Shown piece after piece: positions 8,763-17,331 of a stretch of 46,239 nt of DNA. The DNA is from JBMHDN01 sp049889355 (GTDB taxonomy: Bacteria > Pseudomonadota > Alphaproteobacteria > Puniceispirillales > Puniceispirillaceae). The translations under genes and the position numbers were made by a program. Under the pieces are notes generated by a model, which saw only the letters and a program-made list of their open reading frames with translations, ran no database searches and was not told the DNA's origin. The stretch's first letter is position 1. Every line of letters begins with the position of its first letter. Location: the NCBI GenBank assembly GCA_049889355.1, contig JBMHDN010000022.1, positions 1 to 46,239 on the forward strand, read 5' to 3'.

Positions 8763-10751
8763 ATGGCTATGACCAAAATTCTGCGCGCACTCCATTTTTG
8801 TGTTTTGCTTGTTGTAACCAGCTTTATGCACAGCCAGCCGGCCTATGCACAAAACACGCTTTCTTCAGTGCTACAAACTGACTTTGCTGAATTGCGTCTG
8901 GTGAGCGCCCTAAACGCCCAAAATACCCCGAACAGCCAAGATATCATTGACCCAGTCCCAATGGGGCTAGAGGTGTTGTTGCGGCCTGGCTGGAAGATTT
9001 ATTGGCGCAGCCCTGGTGATGCCGGATTACCGCCACGCCTGTTTAACGCGGTGGATGAAACCGAAATAGCTTTATCTTTTCCGGCCCCCAAACGCTTCAG
9101 CCTGTTTGGTCTGGATACATTTGGCTATAGCGATAAAATTATTTTCCCCTTTGATTTGCCAGCTGATGCCTTTGATGGGGCAGGCCAGTTTTATGGCCGG
9201 TTGGAGGCACTGATTTGCTCAGATATTTGTGTACCGGTCTCTGGCGAAATGCTGTTTCAATTGCCAGCTGGTGAGGCGCGGCCCAGCTTTGAGGCCCAGC
9301 AAATCGCCTATGCCAGATCGCAAATTCCCACAGGGGCAACAGGCCCGGATATCGGCTTTTCGCATATCAGCTATCTGGCAAATAGCCAGCAGCTGGACAT
9401 CGCCCTTAGCTTGGGCGGGTTAACGCTGGATGATGTGCTGATTGAAACCGATTTACAAGGCTATAGCTTTGCCAAGCCTGTAGCTTCTGCTGAAACAGGG
9501 CGCTATCTCATCGATATAAATGGATCACACCCGGAAAAGCTAGTCGGCACAAAAGCAACCCTTACCATCCTGGCCGCGCCTCAAATGAAAGAATTGGCGG
9601 CGGTTATCGCACCTGCCCCGCCAGTGGCGACCTCCTCACAAATCGCCTCCGCACAAATCGCCTCATCACCAGTTGCAGGCGGCCTCACGGCTTCCATCTC
9701 ACTTGGGCTGATGGGGATCGCCTTTTTAGGCGGGCTGATTTTAAACCTCATGCCGTGTGTATTGCCTGTCCTGTCTTTAAAGATCACGTCTCTGCTCTCG
9801 GTTTCTGCCTTACCTCTATCTGTGGCTAGACGCCGCTTACTCAGCTCTGCAGCCGGCATCCTCACCAGCTTTGCTTTATTGGCGCTCGCCCTTATTATGG
9901 TCCGGTCAGCTGGCTATGCGCTTGGCTGGGGCATTCAATTTCAACAGCCTGTCTTTTTAGGCGTGATGGCCTTGGTGCTCGGCCTGTTTACGCTGAGCCT
10001 TTTTGACAAGCTTGTCTTGCCAGTCCCGCAATTTGCCGCCCGCCTCAGCCGCTCTGCAAACGGCCCCTATATCAATGATTTCCTCTCAGGCATGCTCGCA
10101 ACCTTGCTAGCCACGCCTTGTTCAGCGCCTTTTGTGGGTACCGCCGTCAGCTTTGCCTTTAGCGCTCCTGATGAGGTAATGGTCGGCACATTGATGGTGA
10201 TGGGGCTGGGGCTTGCCAGCCCTTGGCTGATGCTCGCTCTTCTGCCACAGCTGGTCTGGCTCCTGCCAAAGCCGGGGGCATGGATGAACAGGGTAAAACA
10301 GCTGATGGGGCTGTTTTTGCTGGGCACGCTGATTTGGGTGCTCTGGCTGTTTGTCGGGGCCATAGAAGGGCGCAGTAAGGCTGGTGAGGCGGTGCCAGCT
10401 TCCGGCTGGTCTGTCTATAGTCCGGCAGCCTTTGAAGCGGCACAAGCAGACGGGCGGGTGATTTTACTGGATGTGACAGCCGATTGGTGCATCACCTGTC
10501 AGGCGAATAAAAAACTGGTGTTGGAAACAGCCGATATTGAAGCGCTGCTTGCCGCAGAAAATGTACTGAAAATGCAAGCTGACTGGACATTGCCAGATGA
10601 TGATATTGCTGACTTACTCAGCCAATATAACCGGTTTGGCATTCCGTTTAATCTTATTTCTGCCCCGACCCTTGAAACACCTATCCTGCTGCCCGAGTTA
10701 TTAACAAAGGATGTGGTGCGCGGCGCGCTGGCACAGACCTCAACACGCTAG
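8763..10751 (+). CDS. ScsB/DsbD-like thiol:disulfide interchange protein
   Basis: A 662-residue membrane reductase that would carry electrons from cytoplasmic thioredoxin across the membrane to periplasmic thiols. Order: signal peptide (about 1-29, ending PAYA-Q), periplasmic N-terminal domain with cysteines 152 and 156 (ICSDIC), eight or so helices with Cys332 (LMPCVLP) and Cys453 (ATPCSAPF), and a C-terminal thioredoxin-like domain with Cys576-Ile-Thr-Cys579 in TADWCITCQ. The layout is closer to ScsB/DsbD of the long type than to short CcdA. A 15-bp in-frame duplication (9637-9666) lengthens the linker before the membrane part. It could feed the Dsb and cytochrome c maturation proteins also encoded here. 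The start is at 8763, or at a second ATG at 8769. Confidence 0.92.
   Translation: MAMTKILRALHFCVLLVVTSFMHSQPAYAQNTLSSVLQTDFAELRLVSALNAQNTPNSQDIIDPVPMGLEVLLRPGWKIYWRSPGDAGLPPRLFNAVDETEIALSFPAPKRFSLFGLDTFGYSDKIIFPFDLPADAFDGAGQFYGRLEALICSDICVPVSGEMLFQLPAGEARPSFEAQQIAYARSQIPTGATGPDIGFSHISYLANSQQLDIALSLGGLTLDDVLIETDLQGYSFAKPVASAETGRYLIDINGSHPEKLVGTKATLTILAAPQMKELAAVIAPAPPVATSSQIASAQIASSPVAGGLTASISLGLMGIAFLGGLILNLMPCVLPVLSLKITSLLSVSALPLSVARRRLLSSAAGILTSFALLALALIMVRSAGYALGWGIQFQQPVFLGVMALVLGLFTLSLFDKLVLPVPQFAARLSRSANGPYINDFLSGMLATLLATPCSAPFVGTAVSFAFSAPDEVMVGTLMVMGLGLASPWLMLALLPQLVWLLPKPGAWMNRVKQLMGLFLLGTLIWVLWLFVGAIEGRSKAGEAVPASGWSVYSPAAFEAAQADGRVILLDVTADWCITCQANKKLVLETADIEALLAAENVLKMQADWTLPDDDIADLLSQYNRFGIPFNLISAPTLETPILLPELLTKDVVRGALAQTSTR
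9637..9666. repeat. 15-bp in-frame tandem duplication within the DsbD-like gene
   Basis: Two near-identical 15-base units beginning cacaaatcgcctc stand at 9637 and 9652. They encode the pair SQIASAQIAS in the linker between the periplasmic domain and the first membrane helix, where length change should be tolerated. Confidence 0.8.
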
Positions 10752-10823
10752 AAAATCCGGCCATCCGGCCAAAAATAGGCTCCAAAAGAGATATTTTCCA
10801 AATAAAGACGCAAAGGACATAAC

Positions 10824-11312
10824 ATGTCAGTGGAAACCGGTTTTAAAATCCCATCCATAACTGTTCATTCATCTGATCTCGGTCAGGTAAGCCAGGTGGA
10901 TATGGCCAGCTATTGCAGCGGGCGCAAGGTGATTATTTTTGCCCTGCCAGGTGCTTTTACCGCGACCTGTTCAGCCAAGCATCTGCCAGGTTTTGTCGCG
11001 CATTATGACGATTTTAAAGAGCTGGGTGTTGATGCGATTGCCTGTCTGTCGGTGAATGATCCCTTTGTGATGTCAGCCTGGGGCGAAATTCACGGGGCAG
11101 ATGGCAAGGTGGATATGCTAGGCGATTCGCAGGCTGAGATGACAAAGGCGCTGGGCATGGATGTGGATATGGGCCCGCTTCTTGGCGTGCGCTGTGGGCG
11201 TTGTGCCTTTATCGTCGAAGATGGCGTTGTCACTGCCTCTTTCATCGAAGAGCCGCGTGCCTATGAGGTGTCATCTGCAGAAAATCTGCTGGCCCATTTA
11301 AAGTCAGCCTAA
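10824..11312 (+). CDS. Prx5-type peroxiredoxin
   Basis: A 162-residue thiol peroxidase of the Prx5 subfamily, reducing hydrogen and organic peroxides. The peroxidatic cysteine is Cys49 in LPGAFTATCSAKHLPGF, with the PxxxT/SxxC pattern intact. Two more cysteines in GVRCGRCAF lie towards the C-terminus and could resolve or bind the glutathione/glutaredoxin partner. AAAGGA lies 6 bases before the ATG. It follows the DsbD-like gene by 72 bases; whether they share a transcript is unclear. It is convergent with rnhA across a 14-bp tandem array. Confidence 0.95.
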   Translation: MSVETGFKIPSITVHSSDLGQVSQVDMASYCSGRKVIIFALPGAFTATCSAKHLPGFVAHYDDFKELGVDAIACLSVNDPFVMSAWGEIHGADGKVDMLGDSQAEMTKALGMDVDMGPLLGVRCGRCAFIVEDGVVTASFIEEPRAYEVSSAENLLAHLKSA

Positions 11313-11328
11313 GCTAACACATTAGCCT

Positions 11329-11380
11329 AGTCTATCTAGCTTAGTCTATCTAGCTTGGCCTATCTAGCTTGGCCTATCTA
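11329..11380. repeat. 14-bp tandem array, about 3.7 copies
   Basis: Units of the form agtctatctagctt start at 11329 and 11343, and ggcctatctagctt at 11357 and 11371 (last one partial). The array fills most of the gap between the convergent peroxiredoxin and rnhA genes and reaches into the rnhA stop codon (TAG at 11378-11380, minus strand). It shares the atcta core with the array at 4461 but has a different period. Confidence 0.9.
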
Positions 11381-11827
11381 ACTGTTTAAGGCAGCCTGAT
11401 AGGCTTCAGCTTCTTCTCGGGCCAGCATGTCGGCTTTTTCGTTCATCTCATGGCCGGCATGGCCTTTGACCCATTGCCAGCTGACCTGATGGCGGGCAAG
11501 GGCCTCATCTAGCATCAGCCATAAATCTTGATTGGCAACTGGCTTTTTGCTGGCTGTTTTCCAGCCATTGCGCTTCCAGCCTGCCATCCATTGCTGGACA
11601 CCTTTCATCACATATTGACTGTCTGTCACCACCAGCACAGATACTGGCCGCTTCATCGCGTTCAGCCCCTCTATCACAGCCTGCAATTCCATCCGGTTAT
11701 TGGTGGTGGCCGCTGCCCCACCTGAAAAAGGCTTTTCGCTCTCGCGCCAGCGGGCAATCGCCGCCCAGCCACCAGGCCCCGGATTGCCAAGGCAGGCACC
11801 ATCTGTATAGAGCGTGACATCTGTCAT
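11378..11827 (-). CDS. rnhA: Ribonuclease HI
   Basis: A 149-residue RNase H1 that cuts the RNA strand of RNA-DNA hybrids. The four acidic catalytic residues are present: Asp9 (YTDGACLGNPGPGGW), Glu47 (NRMELQA), Asp69 (VVTDSQY) and Asp133 (NEKADMLA), together with the KGHAGHEMN histidine loop. It lies 15 bases downstream of thrB and is the last gene of an ispH-thrB-rnhA operon, a common alphaproteobacterial arrangement. Confidence 0.97.
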   Translation of the reverse strand: MTDVTLYTDGACLGNPGPGGWAAIARWRESEKPFSGGAAATTNNRMELQAVIEGLNAMKRPVSVLVVTDSQYVMKGVQQWMAGWKRNGWKTASKKPVANQDLWLMLDEALARHQVSWQWVKGHAGHEMNEKADMLAREEAEAYQAALNS

Positions 11828-11842
11828 ATCGACCCTCTGTCC

Positions 11843-12820
11843 CTATAGGCCGATGCCATAGGATGAGGCGCTGGGGGCAGCCAGATGGAAACGTAATTTA
11901 GACCAATATTCCATCGGGTCATGGGGTTTGACCAGCGCATCTGCCGGCGTGTTGATTAAATCATATAAACGGGTGAGGAAAAACCGCAACGCAGAGCCAG
12001 CACATAAAATCGGCAAGGCATCTATCTCAGCCTCATTGAGCGGGCGCATCTCCTGATAGCCGCTGACCAATGCTTTTGATTTTGTGATGTTAAAGCTGTT
12101 GTCTTTTTCAAAACACCAGCTATTCAGGCAAACCGCCAAATCATAGGCAAAAATATCGCGGCAGGCGAAATAGAAATCAATAACACCGGTCAGCTTATCC
12201 CCAACAAACAACGCATTATTAGGAAATAAATCAGCATGGATAATGCCAGCTGGCAAATCTCTCGGCCATTTTTGGATGATCTGATGCAGGGTCTTTTCGG
12301 TCTCACGCAAAAGATTAGCAGGCAAATGTGCTGGCAGCTGATCTGCAATCTGTGTGATATCGCTGAACAGCTGCTGCCATCCAGACGGGCCTAGCGCATT
12401 GGCACGCTGCCCCTCAAAACCAGCTGATTTCAGATGCAGATTGGCAAGCGCGGTACCGGCCTCAGCACATTTGGCGACATTGGGAAACCAGGCGGTGGTG
12501 CCATCTAAAAAGGTTACCATAGCTGCTGGACGTCCCGCCAGTTGGCTCAGCATCTCGCCTGATTTATTGGGCACAGGCAGCGGGCAGGGAATACCCTGAT
12601 CAGCCAGATGCTGCATCAAGCCAATAAAAAACGGCAAATCAGCCGCTTCAACCCGCTTTTCATATAAGGTCAGGATGAAATGCGCTTGATCTGTACGCAG
12701 CAGATAATTGGAATTCTCTACCCCTTCAGCGATTCCCTGAAAGCTTAGCGGCTGGCCAACATTATAATCTGACAAAAAGCCATAGAGCATTTCATCATCA
12801 ATCTGCGTATATACCGCCAT
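11843..12820 (-). CDS. thrB: Homoserine kinase (ThrB2, APH fold)
   Basis: A 325-residue kinase of the aminoglycoside-phosphotransferase fold, phosphorylating homoserine for ThrC. The N-terminus has the GIAEGVENSNYLL nucleotide loop; the catalytic loop is GIIHADLFPNNALF, followed by GVIDFYFACRD as the metal-binding DFG equivalent. This alphaproteobacterial type is unrelated to the GHMP kinase ThrB of enterobacteria. It begins 2 bases after the ispH stop. Together with thrC at 5320-6741 it completes the last two steps of threonine synthesis. Confidence 0.95.
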   Translation of the reverse strand: MAVYTQIDDEMLYGFLSDYNVGQPLSFQGIAEGVENSNYLLRTDQAHFILTLYEKRVEAADLPFFIGLMQHLADQGIPCPLPVPNKSGEMLSQLAGRPAAMVTFLDGTTAWFPNVAKCAEAGTALANLHLKSAGFEGQRANALGPSGWQQLFSDITQIADQLPAHLPANLLRETEKTLHQIIQKWPRDLPAGIIHADLFPNNALFVGDKLTGVIDFYFACRDIFAYDLAVCLNSWCFEKDNSFNITKSKALVSGYQEMRPLNEAEIDALPILCAGSALRFFLTRLYDLINTPADALVKPHDPMEYWSKLRFHLAAPSASSYGIGL

Positions 12821-12822
12821 CT

Positions 12823-13782
12823 CTAGCCTCTCATATCAGGCTTATTCAAAATTGGCGGCAATTTGAAATGCATATCTTCCATCACCGCATTATGATGACT
12901 GATGGTCAAATCGAATGCACCCTGCAAGGCGGCGATGACTTCATCGACCAACACCTCTGGTGCCGAAGCCCCCGCGCTCAAACCGATTGTCTGTGCATCT
13001 TTCAGCACATCAAAATCCAAGGCGGTTGAATCAGCGATCAGATAGGCCGCCTCAACACCAGCATTTTTTGCCACTTCGACCAGCCGCTTGGAATTGGATG
13101 AATTTTGCGCCCCAATCACCAGCATGACATCTACATCAGGGGCCAGTTTTTTAATCGCCACCTGACGGTTGGTGGTGGCATAGCAAATATCCTCGCCGCG
13201 CGGCCCGGTGATCTCTGGAAAGCGTGCCTGCAGAACCGAGATAATCTCGGCTGTTTCATCTACCGATAAGGTTGTTTGTGTGGCAAAGGCCAGATCAACC
13301 CCGTCAGGCGGGGTGAAGCTTGCAGCATCTGCGGTGGTTTCAATCAGGCTCATCCCGCCATCTGGGACCTGACCCATCGTGCCAATCACCTCAGGATGGC
13401 CGGCATGGCCAATCAGCAAGATATGCTTGCCCTTGGTGAAATGGCGGCTCGCTTCATTATGGACTTTGGTGACCAGAGGGCAGGTGGCATCAATCGCAAT
13501 CATGCCTTCATCATCTGCGCGCTTATGGACAGATTTGGCGACCCCATGGGCTGAAAAAATCACCGGTGCACCAGATGGCACTTCATCTAGCTCTTTGACA
13601 AAAACAGCCCCGGCGGCAGCAAGATCAGAGACAACCCGTTTATTATGCACAATTTCATGGCGGACATAGACAGGGGGACCATATTTTTCCAGCGCAACCT
13701 CAACAATGCGCACGGCGCGATCAACACCGGCACAAAAACCACGAGGGGCAGCTAGAATTAAACGTTTTTTAGTGCTGTTCAT
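12823..13782 (-). CDS. ispH: 4-hydroxy-3-methylbut-2-enyl diphosphate reductase
   Basis: Last enzyme of the MEP isoprenoid pathway, 319 residues. The three cysteines that hold its iron-sulfur cluster are Cys17 (PRGFCAGVDRAV), Cys101 (DATCPLVTKVH) and Cys200 (DICYATTNRQ). The GAQNSSNSKRLVEVA stretch, which contacts substrate, is present. It is the first gene of the ispH-thrB-rnhA unit and is divergent from a lipoprotein gene across 85 bases. Confidence 0.98.
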   Translation of the reverse strand: MNSTKKRLILAAPRGFCAGVDRAVRIVEVALEKYGPPVYVRHEIVHNKRVVSDLAAAGAVFVKELDEVPSGAPVIFSAHGVAKSVHKRADDEGMIAIDATCPLVTKVHNEASRHFTKGKHILLIGHAGHPEVIGTMGQVPDGGMSLIETTADAASFTPPDGVDLAFATQTTLSVDETAEIISVLQARFPEITGPRGEDICYATTNRQVAIKKLAPDVDVMLVIGAQNSSNSKRLVEVAKNAGVEAAYLIADSTALDFDVLKDAQTIGLSAGASAPEVLVDEVIAALQGAFDLTISHHNAVMEDMHFKLPPILNKPDMRG

Positions 13783-13867
13783 ACCGCCTTATTTGCGCGA
13801 TAAAAGGGAAAAGGTCAATCAACTCGTCATTAAAATGATATAGGGTTGATGGTGGAAAAGAAAAGGC

Positions 13868-14344
13868 ATGGATAAAATGATGAAATCATCCGGGTTTTTA
13901 TCTGTTGGTTTATTATTCTTAGCAGGCTGTTCAAGCTTTGGTCCTGACCCTGTTGCCTGCAGCGATAAAATCACAGCACCTATTGAAGGGGCGCGGGTGT
14001 CTTTGCGCACAATCGAAGATACCAGCCAGCAGGTTGAAGTGCGTTTAAATGGCGTCTCTGGCCTGTGTTATAATAATGAAAATTCTGTGGATATGGATAT
14101 ATCCATCGGCCTCAAAGCGAGCCGTATTACCGATGCGCCCTCTGAGCCGCTGATTTTTGAAGTGCCTGTGCTGACCGCGATTTTGGATTCAAATGATAGG
14201 GTTATTGAAACCAGAACATCCAGCTATCAAATGGCCTTTATGGCCAATAAAACCGTCTTTTATCCGGTTGGCGAGATGGCCGTGACACTGCCATCAGATG
14301 GCCGGGTGGTCTTATCTCTGGCCCCAGATTTGGTCCAGCCTTAA
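13868..14344 (+). CDS. Predicted lipoprotein of unknown function
   Basis: A 158-residue protein with a lipoprotein signal (hydrophobic segment ending LFLAGC, Cys about residue 21). The mature part is beta-rich with two cysteines (VACSD and GLCYNNE) and no motif I recognise. It is probably anchored in the outer membrane. Three in-frame ATGs (13868, 13877, 13880) are possible; AAAAGG lies just before the first and 10 bases before the second. It is a single gene between ispH and the ATP synthase operon, closed by a strong bidirectional terminator. Confidence 0.8.
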   Translation: MDKMMKSSGFLSVGLLFLAGCSSFGPDPVACSDKITAPIEGARVSLRTIEDTSQQVEVRLNGVSGLCYNNENSVDMDISIGLKASRITDAPSEPLIFEVPVLTAILDSNDRVIETRTSSYQMAFMANKTVFYPVGEMAVTLPSDGRVVLSLAPDLVQP

Positions 14345-14372
14345 GCATCTGTTCAAAGAGTGCACCCATAAA

Positions 14373-14405
14373 AAAACGCTGCCTTAAATCAAAAGGCAGC
14401 GTTTT
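14373..14405. terminator. Bidirectional intrinsic terminator
   Basis: A perfect 13-bp stem pairs AAAACGCTGCCTT (14373-14385) with AAGGCAGCGTTTT (14393-14405) around a 7-base loop. The A-run on one side and T-run on the other make it work on both strands. It separates the convergent lipoprotein gene and the ATP synthase operon. Confidence 0.93.
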
Positions 14406-14431
14406 GTGTTTCTATTGGATAGCTTATCGGC

Positions 14432-14917
14432 TTATTTGCCGGCGCTTTCCATCTGCTTTGCTGAAGCTTCTACGAGTGCAAGTGATGCCTCAGTATCCAG
14501 CTTGTCCACAATCAGGTTCTTCGCCGCGCCCAAGGCAAGACTTGCCGCACGGTCACGCAATTCGGCAGTCAGGGCTGCTTCAGCAGCAGCGATTTTAGCA
14601 GCTGCCTGTGTCTCACGGCGCTTAATGGTATCTGCCGCCCGCTTTTCAGCATCTTCTTGGATGCGTGCAGCAGCAGCTTCGGCATTCTCTAAGATGGTTT
14701 TGGCTTCTTTTGCGGCATCACGCTGGAGCTTTTGATAACGCTTTAATTCTTCAGCGGCATCTTCACGCAACTGGCGTGCTTCATCCAACTGAGCGCGGAT
14801 TTTTGCTGACCGCTCATCAAGCATACCGGTAATCGCAGATGAGGCCTGACGCCATACCAAAGCGATAAAGATAATAAAGCCAAGGGCTACCCATGCTGAT
14901 TCATCAAAATACATCAT
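14432..14917 (-). CDS. atpF: ATP synthase F0 subunit b
   Basis: A 161-residue peripheral stalk subunit with one N-terminal membrane helix (about 8-25) and a long charged coiled coil rich in Ala, Glu, Lys and Arg. An AGGGAGG ribosome site lies 3 bases before the first ATG and 6 before the second (14914), so the second may be used. It is the last gene of the F0 operon and follows the b' gene by 15 bases. The soluble F1 genes are not in the window, as usual for alphaproteobacteria. Confidence 0.94.
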   Translation of the reverse strand: MMYFDESAWVALGFIIFIALVWRQASSAITGMLDERSAKIRAQLDEARQLREDAAEELKRYQKLQRDAAKEAKTILENAEAAAARIQEDAEKRAADTIKRRETQAAAKIAAAEAALTAELRDRAASLALGAAKNLIVDKLDTEASLALVEASAKQMESAGK

Positions 14918-14932
14918 TCGCCTCCCTTAAGC

Positions 14933-15532
14933 CTATGCGCCATTGAGCTGTGCTGAGGCAGACTTAATCTGCTTCGACACCGCTGCTTTGGTTGCTTTCA
15001 TGCCGGTGAGCTGTTCAACAGTCTGCATCGCGGCTTCAGCTGCCACATCATCCAGATTAGCCAGCGCTTCTTCACGCAGCTTTTCCAGCTTGGTTTCAGC
15101 AGTTTTTACCTTGCGGGCCAGCTTCTTATCCAGCTCAGCTTCCTGCTTTGCTGCTTCAGAATTGGCCGCATCAAGTGCTGCCTTCGCTTGCGCTGCGCCT
15201 GTGCTGCGTGCTTCTGCCAGTTCAGCCTCATAGGCTTCTCTGGTGGCACGTGCTTGCTCGTCAGCTTCTTTGGCTTTGTCCAGATCACCAGAAATACGAC
15301 CAGCGCGTTCTTCAAAAACAGCACCGATTTTCGGGGTGACCAGACGAGAAATAAGGATGTAGGCAAGTGTGAAGGTCACAACAAGCCAGAAGAGCTGTGT
15401 AGGCCAGGTGGTGAGATCAAGCTGAGGCAGACCACCTGATGACTCGCCGCCACCAGCTGCTTGTGCCATACCTGAGCTCAGGCTGAGAATACCAGCTGAG
15501 AATAGGATTGCTTTGTTAAAAGCGGTTGCCAT
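14933..15532 (-). CDS. ATP synthase F0 subunit b'
   Basis: Second b-type stalk subunit, 199 residues. It has an N-terminal hydrophobic leader-like segment (ending AQAAGG), then a membrane helix with WPTQLFWLVVTFTLAYIL, followed by a long coiled coil. The paired b/b' genes typify alphaproteobacteria and photosynthetic bacteria, where the stalk is a heterodimer. It lies between atpE and atpF. The leader-like N-terminus makes it longer than b. Confidence 0.93.
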   Translation of the reverse strand: MATAFNKAILFSAGILSLSSGMAQAAGGGESSGGLPQLDLTTWPTQLFWLVVTFTLAYILISRLVTPKIGAVFEERAGRISGDLDKAKEADEQARATREAYEAELAEARSTGAAQAKAALDAANSEAAKQEAELDKKLARKVKTAETKLEKLREEALANLDDVAAEAAMQTVEQLTGMKATKAAVSKQIKSASAQLNGA

Positions 15533-15635
15533 CTCTATGAACCTTTACGTCAAGAGGAACCATGTAATAGTGGCGGGCGACACCCTTTTTTAAAAGGAAT
15601 GTTCGCCCTGCCATTAAATGTCAGTGCTGGTTCGA

Positions 15636-15863
15636 TTAAAATACGAACAACAGCAGCAGAGCAACAACCAGCGCGAACAGCGCGATCGCTTCGGTCAGGG
15701 CGAAGCCCAGAATACCGATACCGAATACCTCACCACGTGCAGATGGATTGCGCGCGATAGAGTTAATCAGTGAAGAGAAGATGTTACCGATACCAAGACC
15801 AACACCCAGCAGTGGGAGAACGGCAATACCAGCACCAATCAGTTTTGCAGCTTCAGCTTCCAT
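15636..15863 (-). CDS. atpE: ATP synthase F0 subunit c
   Basis: A 75-residue, two-helix proteolipid that forms the rotor ring. The first helix has the glycine-rich GVGLGIGNIFSS, the polar loop reads ARNPSARG, and the second helix has the proton-carrying glutamate in LTEAIALFALVVALL. The residues that mark sodium-binding rings (Gln in the first helix, Ser/Thr after the Glu) are absent, so it is expected to move protons. I start it at the ATG at 15863; a TTG three codons upstream is also open. Confidence 0.95.
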   Translation of the reverse strand: MEAEAAKLIGAGIAVLPLLGVGLGIGNIFSSLINSIARNPSARGEVFGIGILGFALTEAIALFALVVALLLLFVF

Positions 15864-15960
15864 TTTCTTCAATTCCCTAGTTAAATGAACAGTTGAAAAT
15901 TATGCCCGCAAAGGGACCCGGTTATATGAATTACACGCCTTATATCCAGCGGCTAAAATC

Positions 15961-16704
15961 CTAGTGGAGATGTAGCGCGTCATTCAAATACATACAAGTC
16001 AAAATCGTGAAGACGTAGGCTTGCAACGCGGCAACCAGCATCTCAAGACCGGTTAGACCTACAATCGCAATCAACGGCAGAACAGAACCGGCAACGGCAA
16101 TGCCGCCCGCCCCTGTCAGCATCACAGCAAGACCTGCAAAAACTTTCAGCATCGTGTGGCCTGCCAGCATATTGGCAAACAGTCGGACAGACAGGCTGAC
16201 CGGACGCACGAAATACGAAATCACTTCAATGACCACCAAGAACGGGATCAGCGGCTTTGGTGCGCCAGCTGGCACAAAAAAGCTGAAGAAATGCAGCCCA
16301 TGCTTGACCAGACCAACGAGAGTGACCCCGATAAAGATGGTAAAGGCCATCGCAAAGGTGACCACAATCTGGCTGGTGGTGGTGTAAGAATAAGGGATAA
16401 GACCCAGCATATTAGAGAAGAGGATGAAGATGAAGATGGTGAAAATAAATGGGAAGTAAGGGCGCCCTTCATTCCCGACATTCGAGCGCACCATCTCAGC
16501 GACAAACTCATACATCATCTCAGCGGCGCCTTGCAGGCGGCCTGGGACCATAGCGGCTGGGCGCATCGCCGCAACCAAAAATACAGTACTGACCAATACA
16601 GCCAGCACCATGAACAGGCTGGAATTGGTGAAGGAAATGTCATAGCCGAGAAAATTAAGCGTAAACAGAACCTTGATGGTGAATTGTTCGACGGGTGAAT
16701 GCAC
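15961..16704 (-). CDS. atpB: ATP synthase F0 subunit a
   Basis: A 247-residue membrane subunit forming the proton half-channels. The essential arginine lies in SVRLFANMLAGHTMLK, and the C-terminal helices carry ETLxx-like LEMLVAALQAYVFTIL with the conserved Gln and Tyr. The start codon is GTG, directly abutting the atpI stop (TAG then GTG). An AGGAG ribosome site inside the end of atpI supports it, and no ATG is near enough to serve. Gene order atpI-atpB-atpE is conserved. Confidence 0.96.
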   Translation of the reverse strand: MHSPVEQFTIKVLFTLNFLGYDISFTNSSLFMVLAVLVSTVFLVAAMRPAAMVPGRLQGAAEMMYEFVAEMVRSNVGNEGRPYFPFIFTIFIFILFSNMLGLIPYSYTTTSQIVVTFAMAFTIFIGVTLVGLVKHGLHFFSFFVPAGAPKPLIPFLVVIEVISYFVRPVSLSVRLFANMLAGHTMLKVFAGLAVMLTGAGGIAVAGSVLPLIAIVGLTGLEMLVAALQAYVFTILTCMYLNDALHLH

Positions 16705-17070
16705 CTAACCGCTCCTGTCATCATCGGCAGCTCTTTTATCAGCTGCCTTCTCCGTAAAATACCCAGCGGCCATATCTCGTCCGGTCATCAACCGCCAGAC
16801 ATTCATCATGCCGGCAATCGCGCCCAGAAAAAACAGGCCTAACATAAAGCCCGGCATCGTGCCGAGCCACGTATCCAGCAACCAGCCAATAAAACCGCCG
16901 ACCGCGACCCCTGCCACCAATTCAGTGGCAACACGCCCTGCCAGCGCCAGCCCATTTACGGACATATGACCCTTATTTTGGGTCTGCTCTGGCTCGGCAA
17001 GTTCTGATTCCAGCTTTGCAATCCGCTCACTAAGTGCGCTTTTGCTGTGCATATCATCTTTCTTGCCCAT
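16705..17070 (-). CDS. atpI: ATP synthase protein I (AtpI)
   Basis: A 121-residue protein with a charged N-terminal part and two hydrophobic helices (GLALAGRVATELVAGVAVGG and a GxxxG-containing second segment). It matches AtpI/AtpQ proteins, which assist assembly of the c ring or magnesium handling. I start it at the ATG at 17070 because AAGGGA lies 9 bases ahead; the frame continues further upstream into the leader. It is the first gene of the F0 operon. Confidence 0.9.
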   Translation of the reverse strand: MGKKDDMHSKSALSERIAKLESELAEPEQTQNKGHMSVNGLALAGRVATELVAGVAVGGFIGWLLDTWLGTMPGFMLGLFFLGAIAGMMNVWRLMTGRDMAAGYFTEKAADKRAADDDRSG

Positions 17071-17172
17071 GGCGATGGATCCCTTGGCGTTGCCTTGGTG
17101 ATGCCAAACTGACTTTGTTGGATTGGAAGCTTGGTTTTTCCCAATAGGACCGACCCAATCAAAATCGCGCAC

Positions 17173-17201
17173 AACCTATGAGCCCTGTTTGATTTTGTCA
17201 A
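17173..17201 (-). promoter_or_regulatory. Predicted sigma-70 type promoter of the F0 operon
   Basis: On the minus strand a perfect TTGACA (17196-17201) is followed after 17 bases by TAGGTT (17173-17178). It stands about 100 bases ahead of the atpI start, in the 261-base gap after smc. The -35 box and spacing are ideal and the -10 box is only fair. Confidence 0.6.
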
Positions 17202-17331
17202 GTTGTTTAGCCGGTCTGAGGCACCGAAAAGCCCCTGATAAACTGCGGCAAATCGCGCAGTCTGAATTTCACTTAGATTTTCAGCAGATTCTGGTCATGC
17301 TACCCGTTTGAATCTGTGCGCGTTTTGCTGA

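Noticed and set aside
15636..15872. Sodium-type ATP synthase rotor
   Set aside because: The c subunit lacks the Gln in helix one and the Ser/Thr after the Glu that mark sodium binding.
16156..16698. 180-codon open frame antisense to atpB
   Set aside because: It lies fully opposite a conserved gene and is highly charged and low in complexity.
17285..17316. Inverted repeat CAGATTC...GAATCTG as smc terminator
   Set aside because: The loop is 18 bases and no T-run follows on the minus strand.
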